Notes: generated by a model not told the origin, from the sequence alone. A stretch of DNA of 64,000 nt from Alphaproteobacteria bacterium (GCA_017307275.1 JAFKFK010000013.1:1-64000); one strand, 5' to 3'; counted from the first letter of the stretch, positions 36,649 to 46,544 are shown. Program-made: numbers and translations.

Positions 36649-37576
36649 GGCGGGCCTCCTGGAAGTAGCGCGTGTAGACTTCCTCAAGGCTGGGCTGCAG
36701 GTCGGCGAGCCGTGTCAGCGCGCCGCCCGCCGAGACGATGCGCTGCGCGACCGCCGCCCGCACGTCGCGGTCGGCCACGATCCGCCACGAGCCGTCGCTT
36801 TCCTGCCGCACCGTCTGCACACCTACGATGCCGTTCAGGGTCGCGGCAACGTCGACGCCCGACGCCTCGACCTGCAGCGGATGGCCGGCGCCCAGCACCT
36901 GGTTGGCGAGCTCGACCACCGTTCCCATGAGGGCAACGTTGCCCTTGTTGAACAACGCCACGCGATCGCAGACGCTTTGCACGCGGTCGAGCAGATGCGA
37001 GGACAGCAGCACCGCAACGCCGGACTTCTTGAGCCCGCGGATCATTTCCAGCAGCTCGAAGGTGGCATGCGGATCGAGGCCGGAGGTCGGCTCGTCGAGG
37101 ATCGCGACCTCGGCCTGCTTCATCACGATCTCGGCAATGCCCAACCGCTGACGCATGCCGCGCGAGAAAGTCGAGACCCGCTTGTCGATCACGTCATCCA
37201 GCTTGACCGACTTCAGCGCCTCGAGGATGCGCCCGTCGATTTGCCGGCGCGGGATGTCGAGCAGCCGCGCCGTATAGACGAGGTTTTCGCGTGCCGTCAG
37301 GTGATCGTAGAAACCGACGGCGTCCGGCAGGTAGCCAACCCGTCGCTTGACCTCGAGGGGCTGGCGCACCGGATCGAAGCCCAGCACGTTCACCGTACCG
37401 CCGCTGGTCTCGGTGAGGCCGAGCAGCATCAGGATCGTCGTCGTCTTGCCCGCGCCGTTCGGCCCGAGCAGGCCGAAGATCTCGCCGCGGCGGATATCGA
37501 GGTCGATTGCGTTCACGGCACGCTGGGCGCCGTAAAGCTTCAGGAGCCCGCGAACTTCGATGACATTGTCGGCCAT
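36638..37576 (-). CDS. ABC transporter ATP-binding protein
   Basis: 312 aa. The Walker A is [14 protein letters not shown], the Q-loop [10 protein letters not shown], the signature [13 protein letters not shown], the Walker [14 protein letters not shown] and the switch His [10 protein letters not shown]. The extra C-terminal part of about 90 residues is typical of ABC-2 ATPases. It starts at the ATG at 37576, only 8 nt after the stop of the NEW3-type gene. It powers the adjacent permease; the transported substrate is unknown. Confidence 0.94.
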   Translation of the reverse strand: MADNVIEVRGLLKLYGAQRAVNAIDLDIRRGEIFGLLGPNGAGKTTTILMLLGLTETSGGTVNVLGFDPVRQPLEVKRRVGYLPDAVGFYDHLTARENLVYTARLLDIPRRQIDGRILEALKSVKLDDVIDKRVSTFSRGMRQRLGIAEIVMKQAEVAILDEPTSGLDPHATFELLEMIRGLKKSGVAVLLSSHLLDRVQSVCDRVALFNKGNVALMGTVVELANQVLGAGHPLQVEASGVDVAATLNGIVGVQTVRQESDGSWRIVADRDVRAAVAQRIVSAGGALTRLADLQPSLEEVYTRYFQEARHAA

Positions 37577-37584
37577 GGCCGGCC

Positions 37585-38748
37585 TCAGCGCCGTCCGAAG
37601 CGCATTACGGCGCCCAACAGGACCAGCAGTGCCACGGCTATGACGCCGACGCCCACGATCCCCCACAGGGTCGAGGTGGTGACGGTGATGCGGAAGTCGG
37701 CCGACGCCTGCTCGCCGCGGCCATTGGCGCGGAAGGAGGCCACATAGTCGCCGGCAATCGCCTTATCCGCCGGCGTCACCGCGACCTGCACCTCTTTCTT
37801 ATCGTTGGGCGCAATCGAGGGAATCGTCTTCGGATTGAACTCGACCTTCCAGTTGGCCGGCACCGTGCCCGACATCTCGACTTCCTCGACCGGCGCCGTA
37901 CCGTCGTTGTTCAGGATCAGCGTGTAGGTCGAGGCCTTGCCGATCTCGGCTTCGCCGGAGAGCCGGCCATCCTTGGTCGAAAGCGCCAGCTTGCCCTGCC
38001 CGCTCACCTGTAGGGTCACGCGCATCTCGGCTGTCGCCCCTTCGGCAGCGACCTTCACCAGCACAGGGTAGTCGCCGGCCTTCACGTCGCGCGGCGGCGT
38101 CACCTTGAGCTTGATGTCCTTGGTCTGGCCGGCCTCGATTGGGATCGAGCTGATCTCGTTGGAGCCAAAGCCTTCGGTGAAAGTGTTCTGGAAATTCGCT
38201 GGCCCTTGCGCCGACAGCGCCACGGTCAGGTCCTTGCCGGAATCGTTGCCGACGGTCAGCGTATATTCAAAGGCCGAGCGCGGCGTGCCCCGCAGCGACG
38301 GCAGCCGCGACTTCAGACTGAGCTTGGCCGGCGTCTCTGTGCCGACCGTCAAGGTAAGCGGCAGGCTGGCCTGCTGCAGGGTCTGGCCCTTGGCGTTCAG
38401 TACCAGATTCTGCGAGCCGGGCTTGGCATCCTTGGGCACCTCGACCCGGATCTGCACCGTGACGTCCTGGTTGACGCCCGCCATCACGGCAGCGACCGGC
38501 TGGCCGCCACCCAGAATGTCGGCCTTCCAGCCCGTCGGCACGCCCTGCAGCGAGAGCGCCAGCGGCTCCGGCACGAGGCCGGCGTTATTCACCTTCACGC
38601 GGATGGTCGTGACTTCGCCCGCGCGAACCGTCTGCGACGGATAGTCGGTCAGGAGGAACAAACCTTTTACGCCTGGCGGATCGCCCTGAGCGTGCGCCCC
38701 GGCGAGGGGCAGAACGAGGAGAACGAGCAGAGCGAGCAGTCGGCGCAT
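37585..38748 (-). CDS. Secreted NEW3/COG1470-type membrane protein of ABC exporter
   Basis: 387 aa. The signal peptide is [21 protein letters not shown]. Three to four Ig-like NPCBM-associated (NEW3) repeats follow, each with the N-A/D-G-x-x-P pattern, as in [32 protein letters not shown] and [16 protein letters not shown]. One C-terminal transmembrane helix ([17 protein letters not shown]) ends in basic MRFGRR. The topology places the repeats in the periplasm. This triad with an ABC-2 ATPase and permease recurs in bacteria, but its substrate is not established. First gene of the operon. Confidence 0.85.
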   Translation of the reverse strand: MRRLLALLVLLVLPLAGAHAQGDPPGVKGLFLLTDYPSQTVRAGEVTTIRVKVNNAGLVPEPLALSLQGVPTGWKADILGGGQPVAAVMAGVNQDVTVQIRVEVPKDAKPGSQNLVLNAKGQTLQQASLPLTLTVGTETPAKLSLKSRLPSLRGTPRSAFEYTLTVGNDSGKDLTVALSAQGPANFQNTFTEGFGSNEISSIPIEAGQTKDIKLKVTPPRDVKAGDYPVLVKVAAEGATAEMRVTLQVSGQGKLALSTKDGRLSGEAEIGKASTYTLILNNDGTAPVEEVEMSGTVPANWKVEFNPKTIPSIAPNDKKEVQVAVTPADKAIAGDYVASFRANGRGEQASADFRITVTTSTLWGIVGVGVIAVALLVLLGAVMRFGRR

Positions 38749-38781
38749 CGGGGTGATCCTGCGGCTTGGACGCGTTGGAGA

Positions 38782-39396
38782 TCAGGCCGCGGCGCTGGGC
38801 CGGGCCTTCATGCGGCCGAACCAGGCCGTCAGGTTCTTGCAGTCCGGACTGAGTGGCTGGCCGACAGTGCCGAAGAAATCGAGGAAGGTGAACAGCAGGA
38901 TATCGGCCAAGGTAAGCTTGTCGCCGGCCACGAAGGGCTTGGAGCCCATCAGCCCATCCAGCCAGACAAGCTTCTCGCGCGCCGTCGCCTTGAGATCGTC
39001 GGCCGCCTGCGGAATGCAATGGACACGATTCTGGAAAAGCTTGATGCCCTCGGCAAAGCGGAAGCCGTTGGCGCCCGGCTCCATGATGTTGAGGTCGATG
39101 CGGCGCACCCACATGCGGGTCTTGGCGCGCTCCTCGGCCGTGTCACCGATCAGCGATGGCGTGTCCTTCTTGACCTCGTCGACGTACTCGCAGATCGCCG
39201 TGATCTCGGCCAGCACCGAGCCGTCGTCGAGTTCGAGCGCGGGGCACTGACCGGCCGGGTTGACCTTCAGGTACGGCTCGCGGCGATTCTCGCCACCGCG
39301 CAGGTCGACCTCGACCCGCGGAACGTCGAACCCCTTCTCCGCCATGAACATGCGAACCGCGCGCGGATTGGGGCCGACCGAATTGTAGAACTTCAT
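38782..39396 (-). CDS. Glutathione S-transferase-family protein
   Basis: 204 aa, ATG at 39396 with GGGAGGAAAGC before it. MKFYNSVGPNPRAVRMFMAE opens the thioredoxin-like domain, VNPAGQCPALELDDG has the cis-Pro, and LAEITAICEYVDE the glutathione-binding region. The helical domain has GDKLTLADILLFTFLDF. It resembles GSTs of the beta/ure2p-like groups. Divergence from its two neighbours at 26.8 and 30.0 kb is strong, so these are not recent copies. Third gene of a minus-strand run with the alcohol dehydrogenase and hydrolase, after a 67-nt gap. Confidence 0.9.
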   Translation of the reverse strand: MKFYNSVGPNPRAVRMFMAEKGFDVPRVEVDLRGGENRREPYLKVNPAGQCPALELDDGSVLAEITAICEYVDEVKKDTPSLIGDTAEERAKTRMWVRRIDLNIMEPGANGFRFAEGIKLFQNRVHCIPQAADDLKATAREKLVWLDGLMGSKPFVAGDKLTLADILLFTFLDFFGTVGQPLSPDCKNLTAWFGRMKARPSAAA

Positions 39397-39463
39397 GCTT
39401 TCCTCCCAAAGACGATGCAAGCGCTATCAAATCGACCTGCATCTGGTCAATGGAAGGACAGCC

Positions 39464-40483
39464 CTAGCGCCACGGTTCAACTAGGATCTTGGTGTGCCGC
39501 TCGGGATTGCCCAGCTCTTCGAAAGCGCCTTTCACCCCATCCAGCCCGACCTTGCCGGTGATCAACGCCTCGGCATCGACCTTGCCCTCGGCCAGCAGCC
39601 GAAGCGACCGCGCGAACTCCTCGGGCGTATAGCCCAGGACGAACTGCAGGTTCAGCTCCTTGAAGATCGCAAACAGCGGCTCGATCGTGTCTGGTTCCAT
39701 GCAGACGCCAACGACGATGACCCGCGCATCCCGCGGCGCCTTCTCGAAGACCTGCTGGATCAACCCGGGTACGCCGACACACTCGAAGACCGCGGCGCGC
39801 TTGTCCGCCGCCAGTTTGCCATAGGGCGACTCCGCAGCCGGATCGACCACGATATCGGCCCCCATGAGAACGGCGAGCTCGCGTCGCTTCGGTGAAAAAT
39901 CCGCCGCGACGATCGGATGAATGCCCTTGAGCTTGAGAGCCGCGATCACCGCAAGACCGACAGGCCCGCAGCCCACGACCAGAGGCGCCTCGTCACCCGT
40001 AAGGTTGCCCTTCTCGACCGCGTGAACGCCGACGGCCAGAGGTTCGGTGAGTGCTGCATGCTCGGTCGGCAGCCCGTTCGGCACTTCCAGCATCAGCGGT
40101 GCCGACAGCACCATGCGTTCGGCATAGCCGCCGACATAGGTGTTCGAGTAGCCCATGCCCTTCGGCCCATCGGCCTCCATCATCAGCGGCATGGAGCAGA
40201 CGCGTGTGCCGGGCTTGATCCTCTTGTCGGTCTTGGGGCCGTAGTCGAGGACCTCGCAGCAGAACTCGTGGCCGAAGACGACATCGCGCGCGAGGTCCAT
40301 CGGTACCCGGCCCGGGATGCGTTTTGTAACGGCGACCATACGATGTGCGTGCTTGGCCGCATGTAGATCCGACCCGCAGATGCCGCAGGCCAGCGTCTTC
40401 ACCAGCACCTGGCCTTGCGCCGGAACCGGATCGGGAAGTGTATCGACGACCAGGTCGCCGCCGCGGAAGATCGCTGCCTTCAT
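39464..40483 (-). CDS. Zinc-binding alcohol dehydrogenase
   Basis: 339 aa MDR enzyme. The catalytic zinc ligands are in ACGICGSDLHAA (Cys), VVFGHEFCCEV (His-Glu) and ALTEPLAVGVHA (Glu). The Rossmann motif is VVGCGPVGLAVIAA. The usual four-Cys structural zinc lobe is absent or reduced. The ATG at 40483 overlaps the upstream hydrolase stop (ATGA). It oxidises an unknown alcohol or 2,3-diol, probably with NAD. Coupled to an alpha/beta hydrolase, it may act on the product of ester hydrolysis. Confidence 0.92.
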   Translation of the reverse strand: MKAAIFRGGDLVVDTLPDPVPAQGQVLVKTLACGICGSDLHAAKHAHRMVAVTKRIPGRVPMDLARDVVFGHEFCCEVLDYGPKTDKRIKPGTRVCSMPLMMEADGPKGMGYSNTYVGGYAERMVLSAPLMLEVPNGLPTEHAALTEPLAVGVHAVEKGNLTGDEAPLVVGCGPVGLAVIAALKLKGIHPIVAADFSPKRRELAVLMGADIVVDPAAESPYGKLAADKRAAVFECVGVPGLIQQVFEKAPRDARVIVVGVCMEPDTIEPLFAIFKELNLQFVLGYTPEEFARSLRLLAEGKVDAEALITGKVGLDGVKGAFEELGNPERHTKILVEPWR

Positions 40484-41364
40484 TTGATGAAATCCTTGGT
40501 CAACGCAACGAAGTCGTTCAGGCGGTCGTGATGGACCCAGTGGCCGGCATTGTCGAACTCCACGACCTTGGCGGTCTTGAAGTGCTTGATGCGACCGTCC
40601 TTCTCGGGGTTCGAAGCCCAGCTCTCCTTGCCATAGACCAAGAGCGACGGGCACGCGATCTGCGTCCAAAGATGCTCGATGTCCTCGTAGCTCATGTCGT
40701 AGGGCGGCCAGGCGCGCACGTAGTTATCGAACTTCCAGCTATAGGTGCCGTCCTCGTTCTGGTTCACGCCCTGCTGCGTGAGATGCCGGGCCTGTTCGGC
40801 ACTCAGGTGCTTGTTCTCGTCCTGCATGCGCTTGAAGGCGTCTTCGATCGTGGGATAGCGGCGCGGCAGGCGGCCCGACAGCTTGCGCTGCTCCTCGACC
40901 CATTCCCGCATGCGCTCGTCCATCGCCTTCTTGCCCCGCTCGGCGATGACCTTAGGGGACGGCCCCAGCCCCTCGATTGCCACCAGCTTTCGCACCTTGT
41001 CGGGATAGATGCCCGAGAAGCGCAGGCAGATATTGCCGCCCAGCGAATGGGCCACGATCGTCACCGGCGCCAGCGCCTGCTGGTGAACGAGCTGGGCGAG
41101 GTCGTAGATGTAGGCTGCCATCGAATAGTTGCCGTCCGGCGACCACTGGCTGTCGCCGTGTCCGCGCAGATCCGGACAGATGATGTGCCAGTCCTTGCGC
41201 AGCGCCTGCGCCACCCAATCCCAATTCCGGCAATGATCGCGCCCGCCATGGACCAGCAGCAGCGGCGGCGCTTCTGGGTTGCCCCAATCGACATAGTGGA
41301 GCCGCAGACGTTGTGAAAAAAAGACCCGCGAGGTTGGGCCCGGCGTACCATTCAAAGTGTTCAT
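40480..41364 (-). CDS. Alpha/beta hydrolase
   Basis: 294 aa from the ATG at 41364; an in-frame GTG 27 nt upstream is possible. The oxyanion strand LLLVHGGRDHCRNWDW, the nucleophile elbow VAHSLGGNIC and the final His in NAGHWVHHDRL form the usual Ser-Asp-His machinery. DLRGHGDS follows the first loop. No signal peptide. It probably hydrolyses an ester or C-C bond, feeding the coupled alcohol dehydrogenase. Confidence 0.9.
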   Translation of the reverse strand: MNTLNGTPGPTSRVFFSQRLRLHYVDWGNPEAPPLLLVHGGRDHCRNWDWVAQALRKDWHIICPDLRGHGDSQWSPDGNYSMAAYIYDLAQLVHQQALAPVTIVAHSLGGNICLRFSGIYPDKVRKLVAIEGLGPSPKVIAERGKKAMDERMREWVEEQRKLSGRLPRRYPTIEDAFKRMQDENKHLSAEQARHLTQQGVNQNEDGTYSWKFDNYVRAWPPYDMSYEDIEHLWTQIACPSLLVYGKESWASNPEKDGRIKHFKTAKVVEFDNAGHWVHHDRLNDFVALTKDFIK

Positions 41365-41477
41365 GCCGGCCAATTTACTTGCTGCGGTCACTCCATGGCT
41401 AGAGTGTCACTTTTCGCCTGTTTGCAGGTGCCGGTATCGCACCTCAGAGCGACATAGACAGCCGAGGTGACGACGCC

Positions 41478-42539
41478 ATGACGCTTCCCCTCCCCGAGGC
41501 CGCCAATGCCGACCAGTTGACCAGCGCACTACGTCGCGTCGGCCTCCTGGATGGAGGCCGTGTCACCTCGGTTACAGTCGATAAGTCGCTCCCCACCCTG
41601 CTGTCGCAAATTTTTTGGCTGCGCCTCAGCTATGACGGCAATGTGCCGGCCGCCCCTCCATCCCTTATCCTGAAGACCGAACTGCCCAATCGGCCGGCCG
41701 CTCAGTGGGAAAGCGGCCGCAAGGAAGTCGCGTTCTACACCGATGTTGCGAGCGTCACTCCGCCCGGATTGCTCCCCCGCTGCTTTGATGCCCGCCACGA
41801 CACCTCGACCGGGGCCTGGCACCTTCTTCTGGAAGATCTGAGTGACTCGCACATGGTTGCCACCCAGTGGCCGCTGCCTCCAAGCCTTGCGCAATGCGAG
41901 AAGATCGTCCGCACCCACGCGCGCTTCAAGGCAAGCTGGTGGGACGATCCACGCCTTGGCAAGACGGTCGGCACCTGGCCCCAATCCGATGGCGTCCAGA
42001 CGTGGCTGCAGAATCTGGTGAAGACCTACGAGAGCTTTGCCGACTCGATGGGTGACCGCCTATCCACTGAGCGGCGCGGCTTCTACGCGCGGCTTTTCGA
42101 TCAAGCCCCTCGCCTGGTGCAGCGTTACCTCGATCGCCGTCGCATGACGGTCATACAGGGCGATTCCCATTTCTGGAATTGCTTCCTGCCCCGCGAAGGC
42201 TTGGACGATAGCTCGCGATTGTTCGATTGGGATGGCTGGCGCGTCACCTTCGCTGCCGAGGATCTTGCCTACATGATGGCGATGCACTGGTATCCCGAAC
42301 TGCGCCAGCGAGCCGAGCCTCATCTGCTCGATTGTTTTCATCAGGAGCTGGAGGCCCATGGCGTGGCTGACTATGACCGGCGCGCGCTGCAGGACGACTA
42401 TCGGCTAGGTGTGCTCTGGATGACGACACGGCCGATCTGGATTCAATCGTTCGGCATCCCGCCCCTCATCTGGTGGAACCATCTGGAGCGTATCCACCTC
42501 GCCGCCGAAGATCTCGACTGCCGCGAACTGCTGGGTTGA
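41478..42539 (+). CDS. Aminoglycoside phosphotransferase/ecdysteroid-kinase-like protein
   Basis: 353 aa with a GAGGTGA ribosome site. It has a protein-kinase-like fold of the APH class. SLILKTELP contains the ATP-binding Lys, WHLLLEDLSDSHM the hinge, VIQGDSHFWNCFLP the catalytic Asp and Mg-binding Asn, and LFDWDGWRVTFAAEDLAYM the DxD metal site. Such kinases phosphorylate small hydroxylated or amino compounds. Divergent from the hydrolase-dehydrogenase pair. No resistance phenotype should be inferred. Confidence 0.82.
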   Translation: MTLPLPEAANADQLTSALRRVGLLDGGRVTSVTVDKSLPTLLSQIFWLRLSYDGNVPAAPPSLILKTELPNRPAAQWESGRKEVAFYTDVASVTPPGLLPRCFDARHDTSTGAWHLLLEDLSDSHMVATQWPLPPSLAQCEKIVRTHARFKASWWDDPRLGKTVGTWPQSDGVQTWLQNLVKTYESFADSMGDRLSTERRGFYARLFDQAPRLVQRYLDRRRMTVIQGDSHFWNCFLPREGLDDSSRLFDWDGWRVTFAAEDLAYMMAMHWYPELRQRAEPHLLDCFHQELEAHGVADYDRRALQDDYRLGVLWMTTRPIWIQSFGIPPLIWWNHLERIHLAAEDLDCRELLG

Positions 42540-42546
42540 CCAGCGC

Positions 42547-43347
42547 TCAGACGAGCTGCTCCTGGAGCGCGACGGCTTCCTGCAGGAGCAGCGGAGCATA
42601 CTCGCCGATCATCGTTCTGGCCGGCACCTGTTCGGGTTGAACACCGATATTGAGCGCCGCCACCGGCTTGCCGTCGAAGCGGCGCAGCGGCACGGCGATC
42701 GACCGGATGCCGACCTCGGCTTCCTGGTCGACGAGTGCATAGCCCTTCTTGCGGACGTCGAGGATCGCCCGGCGGATTTCAGGTTTCGCGATCACTGTCT
42801 GGCGCGTCGCACGCCACGGCTGCAGCCGCGCGAGATAGGCGTCGAGGTCTTCGTCGGCCATGCCGCTCAGGAGGGCACGACCGAGGGCGCTGCAGAAAGC
42901 CGGCAACCGATAGCCGACGCCCAATCCAACGGAGGGTGGGCGCGCCGGCACGGCACGGGCGATCATCACGGCCTCGTCGCCGTCCAGCACTGCGACCGAG
43001 CATGAGGCACCGACTTGTTGGCACAGGCGCTCGCAAACCGGCTGCAGGATGCTCGACACCGTATTGGACGAGAGATAGGCCGCAGCCAGCTTGAGGATGC
43101 GGGGCGTCAAACGAAACAGGCGTCCCTCGACCTCGACGTAGCCCAGGCCGACGAGCGTCGCCAGAGCCCGGCGCACCGTCGCCCGCGGCAGGTCGACGGC
43201 GCGGGCGACGTCGCTCAACGTCATGCGTCGGCGTTCGTCGTCGAAGGCGGTGATGACGCTGAGCCCCCGGGCCAACGCTTCCGAGAAGTTGGCGCTGTCG
43301 GGGCGCTGGGCGCGCCGTTCGGCATCCTGGGGACGCAATTTGCTCAT
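42547..43347 (-). CDS. IclR-family transcriptional regulator
   Basis: 266 aa. The N-terminal winged helix (about 25-85) is MTLSDVARAVDLPRATVRRA then LVGLGYVEVEG. The effector-binding domain has GYRLPAFCSALGRALLSGM and the C-terminal VAALNIGVQ. The start LARGLSVITAFDDER recalls PcaR/PobR-type activators of aromatic catabolism. It is divergent from the Rieske-GS-ABM-Bug operon with an inverted repeat between the two. It very likely controls that operon in response to its substrate. Confidence 0.92.
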   Translation of the reverse strand: MSKLRPQDAERRAQRPDSANFSEALARGLSVITAFDDERRRMTLSDVARAVDLPRATVRRALATLVGLGYVEVEGRLFRLTPRILKLAAAYLSSNTVSSILQPVCERLCQQVGASCSVAVLDGDEAVMIARAVPARPPSVGLGVGYRLPAFCSALGRALLSGMADEDLDAYLARLQPWRATRQTVIAKPEIRRAILDVRKKGYALVDQEAEVGIRSIAVPLRRFDGKPVAALNIGVQPEQVPARTMIGEYAPLLLQEAVALQEQLV

Positions 43348-43395
43348 GCGCTTTCGAGGGACACTTGCCAGGCAAAGAGAAGGTAGGCGAATATC

Positions 43396-43423
43396 AATAT
43401 AGAACGAATGTTCGTTAATGTAA
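43396..43423 (-). promoter_or_regulatory. Candidate iclR promoter with embedded inverted repeat
   Basis: On the minus strand TTACAT (43418-43423) and TATATT (43396-43401) are spaced by 16 nt. The dyad AACGAA-TG-TTCGTT (43403-43416) fills that spacer. A regulator bound there would block iclR transcription and could activate the divergent operon, the usual IclR arrangement. Confidence 0.5.
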
Positions 43424-43463
43424 CACTCGGATTTGCCAAAGATCAGGCGCAGGAAGCAAAGCC

Positions 43464-44795
43464 ATGATGAGCCCCGAGCAGAACGAGCTGATCACCCGGA
43501 TCGGCCCCGGCACCAAGTGCGGCGCCCTGATGCGCCACTATTGGCACCCCGTCGCGCTTGCCGACGAATTGCCCGAGGAACGGCCAGCCAAGGCGGTGCG
43601 CGTGCTGGGCCAGGACTTCGTTCTGTTCCGCGACGAGCGTGGCCGCCATGGCCTGCTTGATCGTGACTGCCCGCATCGCGGTGCCGATCTCGCCTTTGGT
43701 CGCCTGGAGGATGGCGGCCTGCGCTGCCTGTTCCATGGCTGGCTGTTCGATGTCGACGGCAAATGCCTAGAAACACCTGCCGAACCCGAGGGCAGCGTGC
43801 TTTGCCAGAAGGTCCGACAGAAGAGCTATCCGGTGGTCGTGAAGAACGGCATCGTCTTCGCCTATCTCGGCGAAGGAGAAGCCCCCGCCTTCCCCGACTT
43901 CGACTGCTTCCTGGCCCCCGGCACGCATGCCTTCGCCTTCAAGGGGCTGATCGAGTGCAATTGGTTGCAGGCGCTGGAGGTCGGCATCGACCCGGCCCAC
44001 GCGTCCTACCTGCACCGCTTCTACGAGGACGAAGACACCGGCGCGGCCTACGGCAAGCAGTTCCGCTCCGCCTCCTCCGATTCCGACATCCCGATGACGC
44101 GGCTGTTGCGCGACTACACGCGGCCGAAGCTCGACGTCGAGGCCACGGACTACGGCCTTCGCCTCTTCGCCCTGCGCAAGCTCAACGAGAAGCACACGCA
44201 CGTGCGCGTGACCAACCTCGTCTTCCCCTACGCCTTCGTCATCCCGATGAGCGCGGAAATGACGATCACGCAGTGGCATGTGCCGATCGACGATACGAGT
44301 TGCTACTGGTACGCGATCTTCACCAGCTTCGGTAAGCCCGTGGACCACGCCGCCATGCGCGAGCAGCGCCTTAAGCTCTACCAGTTGCCCGACTACCGGC
44401 CGTTGATCGGCCGCCACAACGACTACGGCTACAACACCGCCGAGCAGAAGACGCAGACCTTCACCGGCATGGGCTTCGACATCAACGTGCATGACCAATG
44501 GGCAGTCGAGAGTCAGGGCCGTATCCAGGACCGCACACGCGAGCATCTCGGAACGACCGACAAGGCCATCGTCGCCTATCGCCGGATGCTGCTGTCAGCG
44601 ATTGGCCAGGTCGCCAATGGCGCCAAGCCCCCGATGTGGCTGGACCCGCAGCGCGCCGCCGAGATTCGCGGTCCTGTTGCCGTCGACGGCATGGGGCCGA
44701 CCGAGGGCTGGGACGCTTATTGGAAGGACGTTGACGTGCGCCGACGCCGCGAGTCGAGCTGGGCGGCCGATACCGTCCCGCCGTTGGTCGCGTAG
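43464..44795 (+). CDS. Rieske non-heme iron oxygenase (phthalate-dioxygenase type)
   Basis: 443 aa. The Rieske ligands are C69-x-H71 (CPHRGADL) and C88-x2-H91 (CLFHGW). The mononuclear iron site is D176-x2-H179-x4-H184 in GIDPAHASYLHRFY. The LMRHYWHPV start and long C-terminal domain match the phthalate 4,5-dioxygenase/vanillate demethylase-like group. Such enzymes need a separate reductase, which is not in this cluster. It is the first gene of a four-gene operon; the glutamine-synthetase-like gene starts 5 nt after its stop. Confidence 0.9.
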   Translation: MMSPEQNELITRIGPGTKCGALMRHYWHPVALADELPEERPAKAVRVLGQDFVLFRDERGRHGLLDRDCPHRGADLAFGRLEDGGLRCLFHGWLFDVDGKCLETPAEPEGSVLCQKVRQKSYPVVVKNGIVFAYLGEGEAPAFPDFDCFLAPGTHAFAFKGLIECNWLQALEVGIDPAHASYLHRFYEDEDTGAAYGKQFRSASSDSDIPMTRLLRDYTRPKLDVEATDYGLRLFALRKLNEKHTHVRVTNLVFPYAFVIPMSAEMTITQWHVPIDDTSCYWYAIFTSFGKPVDHAAMREQRLKLYQLPDYRPLIGRHNDYGYNTAEQKTQTFTGMGFDINVHDQWAVESQGRIQDRTREHLGTTDKAIVAYRRMLLSAIGQVANGAKPPMWLDPQRAAEIRGPVAVDGMGPTEGWDAYWKDVDVRRRRESSWAADTVPPLVA

Positions 44796-44800
44796 CCCTG

Positions 44801-46231
44801 ATGACTCTTGTCGAACGCGCCGGCCTCTGGAACGAGGACCGCAAAGCCGCAACGCGCGAGGCGGAGCGCCGCATGAGAGCCGGCGAGATGTCGGTGGTCC
44901 GGCTCGCCTTCGCCGATCAGCACGGCATCCTGCGCGGCAAGACACTGGCCGCCTCGGAAGTCGACGCTGCCCTGAAAAACGGCGTCGGCTTCACCACGAC
45001 GATGCTGTTGAAAGACACGTCGCATCGGACCGTGTTTCCTGTCTGGCAGCCGGGTGGCGGCTTCGGCATGAAGGAACTGGAGGGCGCGGCCGACGTGGTC
45101 ATGCTGCCAGATCCATCGACGTTCCGAGCCCTGCCCTGGGCGCCGCATTCCGGCTGGATGCTGTGCGACATCTACTTCGCCGACGGGCGGCCAATGCCGC
45201 TCTGCACCCGGCATGTCTACCGCAACGCCCTGAAGGCGCTGGGCGAACGCGGCTACGACTTCATGGCCGGCCTGGAAGTCGAGTTCCATCTCTTCAAACT
45301 CGAGAAGGCGAAGCTCGGCGCGAATGACGCCGGCCAGCCGGGCGAACCGCCCGACGTGTCGCTGCTGAACCAGGGCTATCAGTACCTGACCGAGCAGCGC
45401 TACGACGAGATGGACCCGATCATCGAAATCCTGCGCACCAACCTCGTCGATCTCGGCCTGCCGCTACGCTCCTTCGAAGTCGAGTTCGGTCCGAGCCAGA
45501 TCGAATTCACCTTCCGCGCCGCCACGGGTCTGGAGCCAGCCGACACGATGGTGCTGTTCCGCAGCGCCACCAAGCAGATCGCCCAGCGCAACGGCTTCCA
45601 CGCCACCTTCATGTGCCGCCCGAAACTTCCGAACGTGATGTCGAGCGGCTGGCATCTGCATCAATCGCTGAAGGATCGCGCGAGCCACGCCAACGCCTTT
45701 ATGGACATGAACGAGCCGCTGTCGACGGTTGGCCGGCATTACATGGCGGGCCTCCTGGAGCATGCGCGAGCCGCGGCAGCCTTCAGCACGCCGACCCTGA
45801 ACGGCTACAAGCGCTACCGCCCCTTCTCCCTGGCGCCCGACCGGGCAATCTGGGGTCGCGACAATCGCGGGGTCATGGTGCGCGTACTGGGTGGACCGGG
45901 CGATCCGACCACCCACCTCGAAAACAGGGTCGGCGAGCCCGCCGCCAACCCCTACCTCTACATGGCAAGCCAGATCGTCTGCGGCCTCGACGGTCTCGAC
46001 CGCAAGCTCGATCCCGGCCCGTCGGCCGATACGCCCTACGAAGCCAAGGCGCCCCTGCTGCCGCGCAGCCTCGGCGATGCCCTCGCGGCCTTGCATGAGG
46101 ACAAGGCGTTGCGCGCAGGTCTCGGTGACTTCTTCGTCGACTACTATCTCCGGCTGAAGCAGGCGGAGATCGACCGCTTCAACCTCGAGGTCAGCGACTG
46201 GGAACAGCGGGAGTACTTCTCGCTGTTCTAG
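44801..46231 (+). CDS. Glutamine-synthetase-like gamma-glutamyl amide ligase
   Basis: 476 aa. The N-terminal beta-grasp has LAFADQHGILRGKTL. The catalytic domain has metal Glu residues in GLEVEFHLF (E159/E161) and VEFGPSQIEFTF (E226, E228, E235), plus SSGWHLHQSL with H285/H287 and HLENRVGEPAANPYLYMA. This is a GlnA-fold ligase of the catabolic type (PuuA, GlnT, aniline TdnQ/AtdA1) rather than housekeeping GlnA. It probably joins glutamate to an amine substrate. The tight link to a Rieske oxygenase recalls aniline-type pathways. Confidence 0.87.
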   Translation: MTLVERAGLWNEDRKAATREAERRMRAGEMSVVRLAFADQHGILRGKTLAASEVDAALKNGVGFTTTMLLKDTSHRTVFPVWQPGGGFGMKELEGAADVVMLPDPSTFRALPWAPHSGWMLCDIYFADGRPMPLCTRHVYRNALKALGERGYDFMAGLEVEFHLFKLEKAKLGANDAGQPGEPPDVSLLNQGYQYLTEQRYDEMDPIIEILRTNLVDLGLPLRSFEVEFGPSQIEFTFRAATGLEPADTMVLFRSATKQIAQRNGFHATFMCRPKLPNVMSSGWHLHQSLKDRASHANAFMDMNEPLSTVGRHYMAGLLEHARAAAAFSTPTLNGYKRYRPFSLAPDRAIWGRDNRGVMVRVLGGPGDPTTHLENRVGEPAANPYLYMASQIVCGLDGLDRKLDPGPSADTPYEAKAPLLPRSLGDALAALHEDKALRAGLGDFFVDYYLRLKQAEIDRFNLEVSDWEQREYFSLF

Positions 46232-46241
46232 GAGATCTGGA

Positions 46242-46544
46242 ATGGCGCTGGGCATCTACATCGAATACACGCCGCGCGACGGCTGCCGCGAGACGCTCCT
46301 CGGCCGGCTACGCGACGAGGCCGAGAGCTGCATGCGCGACGACGATGGCTGTCTGCGCATGGAAGTCGCCGTGCCGCAGAAAGCCGAAGACCACCGCATC
46401 TTCCTGATCGAGCTGTGGCGCGACCGCGCGGCGCTCGATGCCCACGGCGCCAAGCCCGGCCATTCGCACGCCTGGCAGGAACCCCTGGTCGAGAGCAAGC
46501 GCGTGTCCGTCTGCGACGTCGTCGCCTCGCCGGAGGCGCCGTGA
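46242..46544 (+). CDS. Antibiotic-biosynthesis-monooxygenase (ABM/YgiN-like) protein
   Basis: 100 aa small ferredoxin-like dimer fold. GCRETLLGRLRDEAESCM, EDHRIFLIELWRDRAALDAH and the C-terminal strand are typical of quinol monooxygenases and related cofactor-free oxygenases. A GGAG ribosome site precedes the ATG. Its stop overlaps the start of the Bug receptor gene by one nucleotide (TGATG). In this operon it may oxidise or decay an unstable hydroxylated product of the Rieske enzyme. Confidence 0.82.
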   Translation: MALGIYIEYTPRDGCRETLLGRLRDEAESCMRDDDGCLRMEVAVPQKAEDHRIFLIELWRDRAALDAHGAKPGHSHAWQEPLVESKRVSVCDVVASPEAP

